Shown here: positions 5,961 to 12,258 of the stretch, piece by piece | Layout: the number at the start of each line of letters is the position of its first letter | Position numbering within the stretch: position 1 is the stretch's first letter | Origin: SUP05 sp964577715 | Lineage (GTDB): Bacteria; Pseudomonadota; Gammaproteobacteria; PS1; Pseudothioglobaceae | Reading direction: 5' to 3' | DNA: 12,258 bases | Assembly (NCBI GenBank): GCA_964577715.1 | Contig: CAZOAA010000042.1 | Span: forward strand, 1 to 12,258 | Position numbers and translations under genes: made by a program | Notes under the pieces: model-generated | What the model was told of the DNA's origin: nothing | Databases searched by the model: none | What the model saw: the letters and a program-made list of their open reading frames with translations, nothing else

Positions 5961-7214
5961 ATGTTTGACAAAACCCAAACTTTAGCCAAAGTAGATAGTG
6001 ATATTGCCAATGCAATTACTGCAGAAGAGGCCCGTCAAGAAGCGCATATTGAGCTGATTGCCAGTGAAAACTATACCTCACCTGCAGTGATGGAAGCGCA
6101 AGGCTCACAGCTTACTAATAAGTACGCTGAAGGCTATCCTAAAAAACGTTATTACGGTGGTTGTGAGCATGTTGACGTGGTGGAGCAGCTAGCTATTGAT
6201 CGTGCTAAAGCATTATTCGGTGCAGACTATGCCAATGTTCAGCCGCATTCTGGCTCTCAGGCAAATGCTGCGGTTTTCCAAGCTCTGGTTGCGCCAGGCG
6301 ATACGATTTTAGGTATGAGCTTAGCCCATGGTGGTCACTTAACACATGGTGCTGCCCCTTCATTTTCAGGTAGAAACTTTAATGCCATTCAGTACGGGTT
6401 AGATGAGTCAACCGGTGAGATTGATTACGCTCAAGTTGAAGCATTGGCAAAAGAGCATAAGCCTAAAATGATTATTGCTGGTTTTTCGGCTTATTCACGT
6501 GTGGTTGATTGGCAGCGTTTTAGAGATATTGCTGATAGTATTGGCGCATATTTATTTGTTGATATGGCGCATGTTGCAGGCTTGATTGCTACGGGTGAAT
6601 ATCCATCTCCAGTACCAATTGCTGATGTGGTTACAACAACAACACACAAAACACTGCGTGGCCCTCGTGGTGGCTTGATTTTGGCTAAGGCTAATGAGGA
6701 AATTGAAAAGAAATTAAATTCTGCAATTTTCCCAGGCATTCAGGGCGGTCCATTAATGCATATTATTGCCGCTAAAGCAGTAAGCTTTAAAGAAGCGATG
6801 AGTGATGAATATAAAGCTTACCAAAAACAAGTTAAGGTCAATGCACAAGCGATGGCCAATACATTTATCGAGCGTGGATTTGACGTGGTTTCAGGCGGTA
6901 CGGATGATCACTTATTCTTAGTCAGCTTTATTGAGCAAGGCTTAACTGGTAAAGCAGTTGATGCTGCATTAGGCAATGCACATATTACCGTTAATATGAA
7001 TGCTGTACCAAATGACCCTCAATCACCGTTTGTTACTAGCGGTATTCGCGTAGGTACGCCAGCGGCAACAACACGTGGTTTTGGTGAGGCTGAGTGTCGT
7101 GATTTAGCATCTTGGATGTGTGATATTTGTGATGATCTTGAAAATCAATCAGTGATCGATGAAGTGAGATCTAAAGTAGCTGATCTTTGTGCCAAACATC
7201 CAGTTTATAAATAA
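5961..7214 (+). CDS. glyA: Serine hydroxymethyltransferase
   Basis: This PLP enzyme interconverts serine and glycine with tetrahydrofolate and supplies 5,10-methylenetetrahydrofolate. Its 417 aa equals the E. coli GlyA length as recalled. Visible signatures are ELIASENYTS (31-40), NKYAEGYPKKRYYGGCE (53-69), QPHSGSQAN (94-102), LAHGGHLTHG (121-130), DMAHVAGLIA (201-210) and the PLP-lysine motif TTTTHKTLRGPRGG with K230 as the Schiff base. It begins at ATG 5961 behind a strong Shine-Dalgarno and is followed after 19 bp by nrdR and radA, so it probably leads that transcript. In this window it links glycine from Tdh/Kbl to serine for SdaA, as well as serving one-carbon metabolism. Confidence 0.98.
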   Translation: MFDKTQTLAKVDSDIANAITAEEARQEAHIELIASENYTSPAVMEAQGSQLTNKYAEGYPKKRYYGGCEHVDVVEQLAIDRAKALFGADYANVQPHSGSQANAAVFQALVAPGDTILGMSLAHGGHLTHGAAPSFSGRNFNAIQYGLDESTGEIDYAQVEALAKEHKPKMIIAGFSAYSRVVDWQRFRDIADSIGAYLFVDMAHVAGLIATGEYPSPVPIADVVTTTTHKTLRGPRGGLILAKANEEIEKKLNSAIFPGIQGGPLMHIIAAKAVSFKEAMSDEYKAYQKQVKVNAQAMANTFIERGFDVVSGGTDDHLFLVSFIEQGLTGKAVDAALGNAHITVNMNAVPNDPQSPFVTSGIRVGTPAATTRGFGEAECRDLASWMCDICDDLENQSVIDEVRSKVADLCAKHPVYK

Positions 7215-7233
7215 ATAGTAATTTAGGGGGAGA

Positions 7234-7686
7234 ATGCGCTGTCCATTTTGTCAGTCTGACGACACAAAAGTATTAGACACACGCCTCATTGATGACGGTT
7301 CACAAGTGCGTCGTCGTCGTGAGTGCACTTCTTGTGGTGAGCGCTATTCAACTCGTGAAACGGTTGATCTTAACTTGCCACGTTTGATTAAAAGTGATGA
7401 ATCTCGCGAATCATTCAGTGAAGAAAAATTACGCTCTGGCTTATTAAAAGCCTTAGAAAAGCGCCCAGTAAAAACCTCAGAAATTGAAACTTCTATTGCG
7501 CGCATCTCGCGTAAGTTGATGGCGCAAGCCGAGCGCGAAGTGCCGTCTAATAAAATAGGCGAATGGGTAATGGAAGAACTTAAAGCGCTTGATGAAGTAG
7601 CTTACATTCGCTTTGCTTCGGTGTATCGTCAGTTTCAGGATATTGAAGCCTTTAAAAATGAGATTGATAAACTTATGAACAAATAA
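7234..7686 (+). CDS. nrdR: Transcriptional repressor NrdR
   Basis: NrdR represses ribonucleotide reductase genes by sensing ATP/dATP. The 150-aa protein has the N-terminal zinc ribbon with cysteines C3, C6, C31 and C34 in RCPFCQSDD and RRRRECTSCGERYSTRE, followed by an ATP-cone domain (about 46-136) that includes LPRLIKSDE and the VYRQF segment near 130-134. The length matches E. coli NrdR (149 aa). GGGGGAG lies directly before ATG 7234. It follows glyA by 19 bp and shares the last base of its stop with the radA start codon. No ribonucleotide reductase gene is in the window, so its targets lie elsewhere. Confidence 0.97.
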   Translation: MRCPFCQSDDTKVLDTRLIDDGSQVRRRRECTSCGERYSTRETVDLNLPRLIKSDESRESFSEEKLRSGLLKALEKRPVKTSEIETSIARISRKLMAQAEREVPSNKIGEWVMEELKALDEVAYIRFASVYRQFQDIEAFKNEIDKLMNK

Positions 7687-9047
7687 TGGCTAAAGCCAAG
7701 ATTGAATTTGTTTGTCGAGAATGTGGCGCATCGCACCATCAATGGGCAGGGCAGTGCTTAGACTGTAAAGCCTGGAACACACTTGAGGAAGTTGTATTAT
7801 CAACAGCCACCTCTTCAAAACCTGAAAGCTTAAAAGACTTGCCACCTTCAACGGTTCAAAATCTGTCTGATGTTAAATCTGAAAATAGATCTAGATTATC
7901 AACTGGATTAACTGAGCTTGATCGTACCTTGGGTGGTGGCTTGGTAGATGGCTCAGTGGTACTGATTGGTGGTGATCCAGGTATTGGCAAGTCAACCCTT
8001 ATTTTGCAAGCCATGGCTGCTATTAATAAAACCGATACAACGTTATATATAAGTGGTGAGGAGTCTGCAGAGCAGATTAGTGATCGAGCAATTCGCTTAG
8101 GTATTCACGAAGATATTCTGTTGCTGAGCGAAACCCATTTAGAAAAAATTATTAAGCTTGCTAAAGAAGTGCAGCCCAAGGTTATTGTGATTGATTCGAT
8201 TCAAACCATGGTGACGGATGGATCAACCTCAGCGCCTGGCTCAGTAACCCAAGTGCGTGATTGCGCAGCGCAACTGACTCAGTTTGCCAAGCAAACCAAT
8301 ACTATTTTGCTTATGATTGGCCATGTAACTAAAGGTGGTGCATTAGCTGGACCTAGAATATTAGAGCACATGGTAGATGCGGTGCTTTATTTTGAAGGCG
8401 ATGCGGGTGGACGTTATCGTATTATCCGCGCTGTTAAAAACCGATTTGGCGCAGTTAATGAGATTAGTGTTTTTGCTATGAGTGAGACGGGTCTGCAGCA
8501 AGTTGAAAATCCATCAGCAATATTTTTATCCAACCAGGCTAAGCCATCCCCAGGTTCAATGGTTATGGTAACGCGCGAAGCAACAAGGCCTTTATTAATT
8601 GAAGTGCAGGCATTGGTTGATCAGGCAAATGGCAACCCTAAAAGGGTGTGCGTTGGTTTAGAGCAAAATCGTTTAGCTTTGCAATTAGCCGTACTACACA
8701 AACATGGTGGTGTAGCTACACACGATCAAGATGTGTTTGTTAATGTGGTAGGTGGCATTAAGGTGGGTGAAACAGCGTCTGACTTAGTAGTAATGCTAGC
8801 GATTATGTCTAGCCTTAGAGACAAAGTAATTCCTAAGGATTGGATTGCATTTGGTGAAGTTGGCCTAACTGGAGAGGTTCGCCCGGTTTATAACGCAATT
8901 GAGCGTTTGTCAGAAGCGCAAAAACACGGCTTTAAGGTGGCAATCATACCAAAGGGCAATCTACCTAAAAAAACACCTAAAGGGCTTAAAATCGTTCCAG
9001 TGGAATATTTGTATCAAGCTTTGCAGTATATGAGTGAGAATGCTTAG
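7686..9047 (+). CDS. radA: DNA repair / recombination protein RadA
   Basis: RadA is a RecA-like hexameric ATPase that drives branch migration during homologous recombination. The 453-aa protein (E. coli about 460) shows the expected order: zinc finger with C10, C13, C24 and C27; RecA core with Walker A GGDPGIGKST (95-104, lysine K102) and Walker B VIVIDSIQ near 166-173; the RadA-specific KNRFG motif at 251-255; and a C-terminal Lon-protease-like domain (about 290-450) containing VNVVGGIKVGE and FGEVGLTGEVRPV. The start codon overlaps the nrdR stop by one base (TAATG), which suggests translational coupling. It ends convergent to cobO with a 32-bp gap. Confidence 0.97.
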   Translation: MAKAKIEFVCRECGASHHQWAGQCLDCKAWNTLEEVVLSTATSSKPESLKDLPPSTVQNLSDVKSENRSRLSTGLTELDRTLGGGLVDGSVVLIGGDPGIGKSTLILQAMAAINKTDTTLYISGEESAEQISDRAIRLGIHEDILLLSETHLEKIIKLAKEVQPKVIVIDSIQTMVTDGSTSAPGSVTQVRDCAAQLTQFAKQTNTILLMIGHVTKGGALAGPRILEHMVDAVLYFEGDAGGRYRIIRAVKNRFGAVNEISVFAMSETGLQQVENPSAIFLSNQAKPSPGSMVMVTREATRPLLIEVQALVDQANGNPKRVCVGLEQNRLALQLAVLHKHGGVATHDQDVFVNVVGGIKVGETASDLVVMLAIMSSLRDKVIPKDWIAFGEVGLTGEVRPVYNAIERLSEAQKHGFKVAIIPKGNLPKKTPKGLKIVPVEYLYQALQYMSENA

Positions 9048-9048
9048 T

Positions 9049-9073
9049 AAGTAAGGCAAGACCTTTCTTACTT
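9049..9073. terminator. Possible bidirectional hairpin between radA and cobO
   Basis: AAGTAAG (9049-9055) and CTTACTT (9067-9073) form a perfect 7-bp stem around an 11-base loop, two bases after the radA stop and between convergent genes. A competing smaller hairpin AAGG-CAAGA-CCTT lies within it. No long U-run follows on either strand, so a typical intrinsic terminator is not clearly met. Its position supports a shared transcription end, though the efficiency is uncertain. Confidence 0.4.
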
Positions 9074-9079
9074 TGCTAA

Positions 9080-9673
9080 TTAAAGGTCGATTCCTTTTTG
9101 TGCTTTGATATTGTTTCTAAAAGCGTGTTTGATGTCTTTTACTTCGCTCACGGTATCAGCCATTTTTATTAATCCTTCTGCCGCTGCTCTGCCAGTAATG
9201 ACCACGTGCTGATTTTTTGGACGCTTGTTAAGTGTATTAAGAATCACTTGTTCATCAAGGTATTTGTAGCTAATCATATAGGTGAGCTCATCAAGTACAA
9301 CTAGATCAATAGATTTATCTGTTAAATATTCTTGAGCCTTAGACCAAGTTTCAAGCGCCATAGTAGTGTCGTATTCCTTATCTTGCGTATCCCAAGTAAA
9401 GCCTGTTTTCATACAGGCTATTTGCACATTAGGTTGTTTATCGAGAAAATCATCTTCACCAGTATCTTGTACACCTTTTAAAAACTTAGCGATACCAACC
9501 TTCATATCATATCCAAGGGAGCGACAAACCATGCCTAAAGCTGAAGAAGACTTGCCTTTGCCATTGCCAGTTAGTAATACAATAATACCTTTGTCAATGT
9601 CAGCCTGCTCTATACGGGAGTCAATATATTCTTTTTTGCGCTGCATGCGCGCTTTATATTGATCGCCAGACAT
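9080..9673 (-). CDS. cobO: Corrinoid (cob(I)alamin) adenosyltransferase, CobA/CobO/BtuR type
   Basis: The enzyme transfers the adenosyl group of ATP to cob(I)alamin or cob(I)inamide to make the coenzyme form. The 197-aa protein is nearly the length of E. coli BtuR (196 aa). It has the P-loop GNGKGKSSSA starting at G36 with lysines K39 and K41, the TGFTWDTQ motif (about 90-97), the acidic VVLDELTYM stretch (about 125-133), VVITGR, and ADTVSEVKDIKHAF near the C-terminus. It is the last gene of the three-gene minus-strand operon, beginning nine bases after the upstream membrane-protein stop and with only a weak Shine-Dalgarno. The neighbours suggest that it works in salvage of imported cobalamin; no de novo corrin synthesis gene is in the window. 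Confidence 0.96.
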   Translation of the reverse strand: MSGDQYKARMQRKKEYIDSRIEQADIDKGIIVLLTGNGKGKSSSALGMVCRSLGYDMKVGIAKFLKGVQDTGEDDFLDKQPNVQIACMKTGFTWDTQDKEYDTTMALETWSKAQEYLTDKSIDLVVLDELTYMISYKYLDEQVILNTLNKRPKNQHVVITGRAAAEGLIKMADTVSEVKDIKHAFRNNIKAQKGIDL

Positions 9674-9682
9674 GAGTTTAGC

Positions 9683-10276
9683 TTAGTTTTTCTGCGCTGA
9701 GAAAAAAGGAATAAATGAATAACGATGGTTAAGTGTGAATACAATTGACACGGCTGCCATCCAGTAAAGTACCGGTGGAATTTCAACGACTGACCACTGC
9801 GCTGCATAAGCGCCAAAGTTAGCCCAACCTGTTTTGGCATAAGTAGCAGTAAAGAAGTAATAGCTACTAGTGGCAATAAGCCACTGAGCGCTTGACGCTG
9901 CAATAATAATAAAAGCATTTTTTATAATATTAGTGTCGATATTAAGACTGCCAATGTATTTTCCTACCCAGAAGATTCCGTAGTAAGTCAATGGCAATAC
10001 GCTGTAAGCAGGGGTAATGCAATTTGCACTTACACCTTCATGTACGATCGCATAGTTATCAATTGCAATGGCGCTTAAGATAATCACAAAAGCCACCCAA
10101 AATTGACGCAAGTAAACACCGGCGATGAATAATGCAGGGATAGTGAAATCAGGTAAGTGAACAATGCTTGATAACCAGTTGGCATGACCACGAGTAGCAA
10201 TCATTAAAAGCACCATAATAAATACAGCAAAAAATGTTCTAGTTTTGTTGATTTGATTTGTCATATTACTAATCAT
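9683..10276 (-). CDS. btuM: Putative cobalamin transporter BtuM (solitary ECF S-component-like)
   Basis: This 197-aa protein has about six hydrophobic helices (roughly 13-28, 43-57, 60-77, 89-108, 117-142 and 163-182) and no soluble domain. Its only cysteine, C86, lies in the loop before helix 4 (EGVSANCITPAY). BtuM proteins are cobalamin-specific S-components of energy-coupling-factor type found in Gram-negative bacteria. In the studied Thiobacillus denitrificans protein an invariant cysteine near residue 80 ligands cobalt and supports decyanation; I recall this family knowledge and did not align sequences. Size, helix count, cysteine position and location between a TonB-dependent receptor and cobO all agree. 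The start ATG 10276 has AAAGG just upstream, overlapping the receptor stop; M5 is an alternative start. No ECF ATPase or T-component is nearby. A different small-molecule S-component remains possible. Confidence 0.75.
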   Translation of the reverse strand: MISNMTNQINKTRTFFAVFIMVLLMIATRGHANWLSSIVHLPDFTIPALFIAGVYLRQFWVAFVIILSAIAIDNYAIVHEGVSANCITPAYSVLPLTYYGIFWVGKYIGSLNIDTNIIKNAFIIIAASSAQWLIATSSYYFFTATYAKTGWANFGAYAAQWSVVEIPPVLYWMAAVSIVFTLNHRYSFIPFFSAQKN

Positions 10277-10282
10277 ACACCT

Positions 10283-12250
10283 TTAGAAATGATATGTAAA
10301 ACCTGCTTTGATGTTTCTAGTAAAGCTTGATGGGTAAATAATATCATCTCTCAACCATGTTCCATAGCTATTTTTAAATAGATTTTCAACATCAAAAGTA
10401 AAATCTAAATTTTCATTGTGTTTATAAAGATAGTTAATATCGGTTGATTTAAATTCCTTTTGTTTTTGTAATTTATCATTTGCAAAATCTTCTTCAGAAA
10501 AAGCCTTGCTACGATATTTATGAGTTAGTGATACTTTAGATTTGTCATCTATATTGTAGCTTGCAGAAAGTGTTACATTGTGCTTTGATACCATTGGCAG
10601 TTTGTTACCATTATATGCATCAGGTGTTGAGTTTAAATCTTCATCATCAATAATTGCGTCTGTGTAAGCATAGTTAATATTACTCAGTAGTTTTGGGTTG
10701 ATTTGATATTTATGTTGTAATTCCACACCTTGTTTATGTGATTTATTTAAGTTTGTATTAATTCCATCTGTTTTGTTGTAGTACATTTCATCTGTTATAT
10801 TTGATCTAAATAGCGTGACTTTTGTTTTAGATTTATCGGTTAAATGATTTATGCCAATATTAACAGTTTTGCTTTTTGAAGGATTCATAAAGCCATTGAA
10901 TGTTCCATTCCAGTCAAAAAACCTATCTATTAATGGCGCTTGGAAAGCTACATTATAATTTGAGAAGATAGTTGTACTATCATCGAGTTTTTTATTAAAT
11001 CCAAGGTCGTACGCTTTAAGATTGTGACCATCTGATAAAGCAGTTCCAGAATTTGGATTGTACTTATAATTTATTGCTTCTTTACGAGTGCCAACAGTAT
11101 AAGTGTAATTATCTAGCTGGTATGATCCTTGTGCAAATACACCTATATTGTCCTTGGTTGTAGTATCGCTTGATCCTTTTCTCTCTCCATTGAATGTTGT
11201 TAAACCGCTATCAACCTTTATATTTCCTGATTTAAAGTTATAGGATAAATCTGCAGTTCTATAATCGTAGTCATTTTTTGTAGGTGTGTCATAAACAGTA
11301 ATATCACTCCAAAGATAGTATGAATTTTTACTATCTTTAGCTTCTCTTGATGTATTTAGCGATACGCCTAAACTATTATTCATCTGGGATTTAATCTTTA
11401 AATTATAAATATCATAATTGGTTTCTTGATGTGTATAAACTCTACCAGAGCTATTTTGAGCAGGATCCTTATCAAATTGTGCAAGAGTTAAGTAGTTAGG
11501 GTACCTAGTGTCTAAATTGCTTTGAGTAAGGTCAAATGAAATTTCTGTTGATTTGTTTGGGTAAAAAACAACTCCTAATTTTTTATTGGTTTGCTCACCT
11601 TTGTCTTTATTTCCTTGAGGGTCTTCAACGCCAAATCCACCTTGTTTTTGTGTGTCTACTGAAATAGACAGATTAAGTTTATCTTGACTATGGCCAGCAG
11701 AAATGGATGCCGTTTGAATGCCATAATTTCCTGTTGTAACTGTTGCAATTGTATCTACAGATTTTTTTGTGTAAATATGAATTGCTCCTGCCATTGCACT
11801 ATCACCATAGACTACTGATCCACTGCCTTTTGTGATTTCAATTTTCTCAATGTTATTAATATTAATAACACTTAAATCTTGTATAGCAGTATCAATATTG
11901 TTTAATCTTCTACCATTAAGTGTAACAACTACATTTTGATATCCATCAGTTAGGCCATAACCACGAACATCAATTTTTTGAGTAAATCTATTGCCAGAAC
12001 TTGGGGCAATAGCAATTGAAGTATTTTGATTTAAAAAATCATATAAATTATTTGAATTTGAATTTTTAATATCTTCTTCTGTGTATATTTCAGATGCAAA
12101 TGTTGCATGAGTGTCTAAATCATTAAAATAATTTGAATTAACTTTAACAGGGTTAAGGTAAATTGGGATGGGTCCTAATACCGCATTAGTTGTTGTAGAG
12201 AATGTTAGTGCTGAAATACTAGCCACTAAAGAAAGTTGTTTGATATTCAT
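10283..12250 (-). CDS. TonB-dependent outer-membrane receptor, probably cobalamin (BtuB-like)
   Basis: The 655-aa protein has a signal peptide (basic start, hydrophobic core, probable cleavage after TNA near residue 23), an N-terminal plug domain (about 50-165) with DVRGYGL, VTLNGRRLNN and KGSGSVVYGDSAMAGAIHIY (141-160), then a 22-strand-type beta barrel ending in the expected terminal aromatic (AGFTYHF). The barrel includes FQAPLIDRFF and DVENLFKNSYGTW, typical receptor motifs. The TonB box is not obvious; PVKVNS near 34-39 is a candidate. It is rich in Asn, Lys, Thr and Ser and contains no cysteine. Cobalamin specificity is inferred only from the two downstream genes; E. coli BtuB is shorter (about 614 aa). 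ATG 12250 lies eight bases from the window end, so its promoter and any riboswitch are not visible. Confidence 0.85.
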   Translation of the reverse strand: MNIKQLSLVASISALTFSTTTNAVLGPIPIYLNPVKVNSNYFNDLDTHATFASEIYTEEDIKNSNSNNLYDFLNQNTSIAIAPSSGNRFTQKIDVRGYGLTDGYQNVVVTLNGRRLNNIDTAIQDLSVININNIEKIEITKGSGSVVYGDSAMAGAIHIYTKKSVDTIATVTTGNYGIQTASISAGHSQDKLNLSISVDTQKQGGFGVEDPQGNKDKGEQTNKKLGVVFYPNKSTEISFDLTQSNLDTRYPNYLTLAQFDKDPAQNSSGRVYTHQETNYDIYNLKIKSQMNNSLGVSLNTSREAKDSKNSYYLWSDITVYDTPTKNDYDYRTADLSYNFKSGNIKVDSGLTTFNGERKGSSDTTTKDNIGVFAQGSYQLDNYTYTVGTRKEAINYKYNPNSGTALSDGHNLKAYDLGFNKKLDDSTTIFSNYNVAFQAPLIDRFFDWNGTFNGFMNPSKSKTVNIGINHLTDKSKTKVTLFRSNITDEMYYNKTDGINTNLNKSHKQGVELQHKYQINPKLLSNINYAYTDAIIDDEDLNSTPDAYNGNKLPMVSKHNVTLSASYNIDDKSKVSLTHKYRSKAFSEEDFANDKLQKQKEFKSTDINYLYKHNENLDFTFDVENLFKNSYGTWLRDDIIYPSSFTRNIKAGFTYHF

Positions 12251-12258
12251 GATTGCTC

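Noticed and set aside
6491..6739. Minus-strand open frame inside glyA
   Set aside because: It is antisense to the PLP-lysine region of glyA, so its length reflects codon constraint on the real gene.
9366..9662. Plus-strand open frame opposite cobO
   Set aside because: It is antisense to the conserved P-loop region of cobO and resembles no known protein.
9610..9918. Minus-strand open frame overlapping both cobO and btuM
   Set aside because: It is a frame-shifted shadow of two well-supported genes; its Leu-rich start comes from reading the membrane-protein codons out of frame.
10283..12250. Recent horizontal transfer of the TonB receptor, suggested by its very AT-rich, Asn/Lys-rich coding
   Set aside because: Selection for hydrophilic barrel strands and loops gives the same bias, and no mobile element, repeat or tRNA flanks it in the window.
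1..12258. CRISPR array, insertion sequence, prophage or defence system
   Set aside because: No regular repeat-spacer pattern, transposase, integrase, terminal inverted repeats or nuclease gene was seen; every sizeable stretch is explained by recognised metabolic or housekeeping genes.

Overview
This is a 12.3 kb stretch of an AT-rich, gene-dense bacterial chromosome. Protein sequences look gammaproteobacterial: Tdh, Kbl, GlyA, NrdR, RadA and BtuR/CobO all resemble the Escherichia coli proteins in length and motif order. Low GC, short spacers and this gene mix would fit a marine group such as the SUP05/Thioglobus relatives, but that placement is an inference from style and not shown by any marker gene here. 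No rRNA, tRNA, CRISPR array, insertion sequence or phage gene was seen. All genes look intact except tdh, which is cut by the left edge.

Left part (1-4542, all plus strand): the 3' end of tdh and a complete kbl form an operon that converts threonine to glycine plus acetyl-CoA. After a 210-bp AT-rich gap comes selO (a pseudokinase-fold AMP transferase), then sdaA (iron-sulfur L-serine dehydratase). The sdaA stop overlaps the end of a convergent minus-strand pair: a DJ-1/PfpI-family gene followed by an inositol-monophosphatase-family gene (4539-5876).

Middle part (5961-9047, plus strand): glyA, nrdR and radA are packed closely, with nrdR and radA sharing one base (TAATG). Together tdh, kbl, glyA and sdaA encode a complete route threonine -> glycine -> serine -> pyruvate, so the left and middle parts share an amino-acid catabolism / one-carbon theme. 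NrdR (ribonucleotide reductase control) and RadA (recombination) are housekeeping genes.

Right part (9080-12250, minus strand): a tight three-gene operon, in transcription order a TonB-dependent outer-membrane receptor, a six-helix membrane protein with a single cysteine, and the corrinoid adenosyltransferase cobO/btuR. Gaps are 6 and 9 bp. The membrane protein best fits BtuM, the solitary ECF-type S-component for cobalamin. The operon therefore reads as a compact cobalamin salvage module: outer-membrane uptake, inner-membrane uptake without a visible ATPase, and adenosylation. Its promoter and any cobalamin riboswitch lie just beyond the right edge. This operon is the most interesting part of the window.
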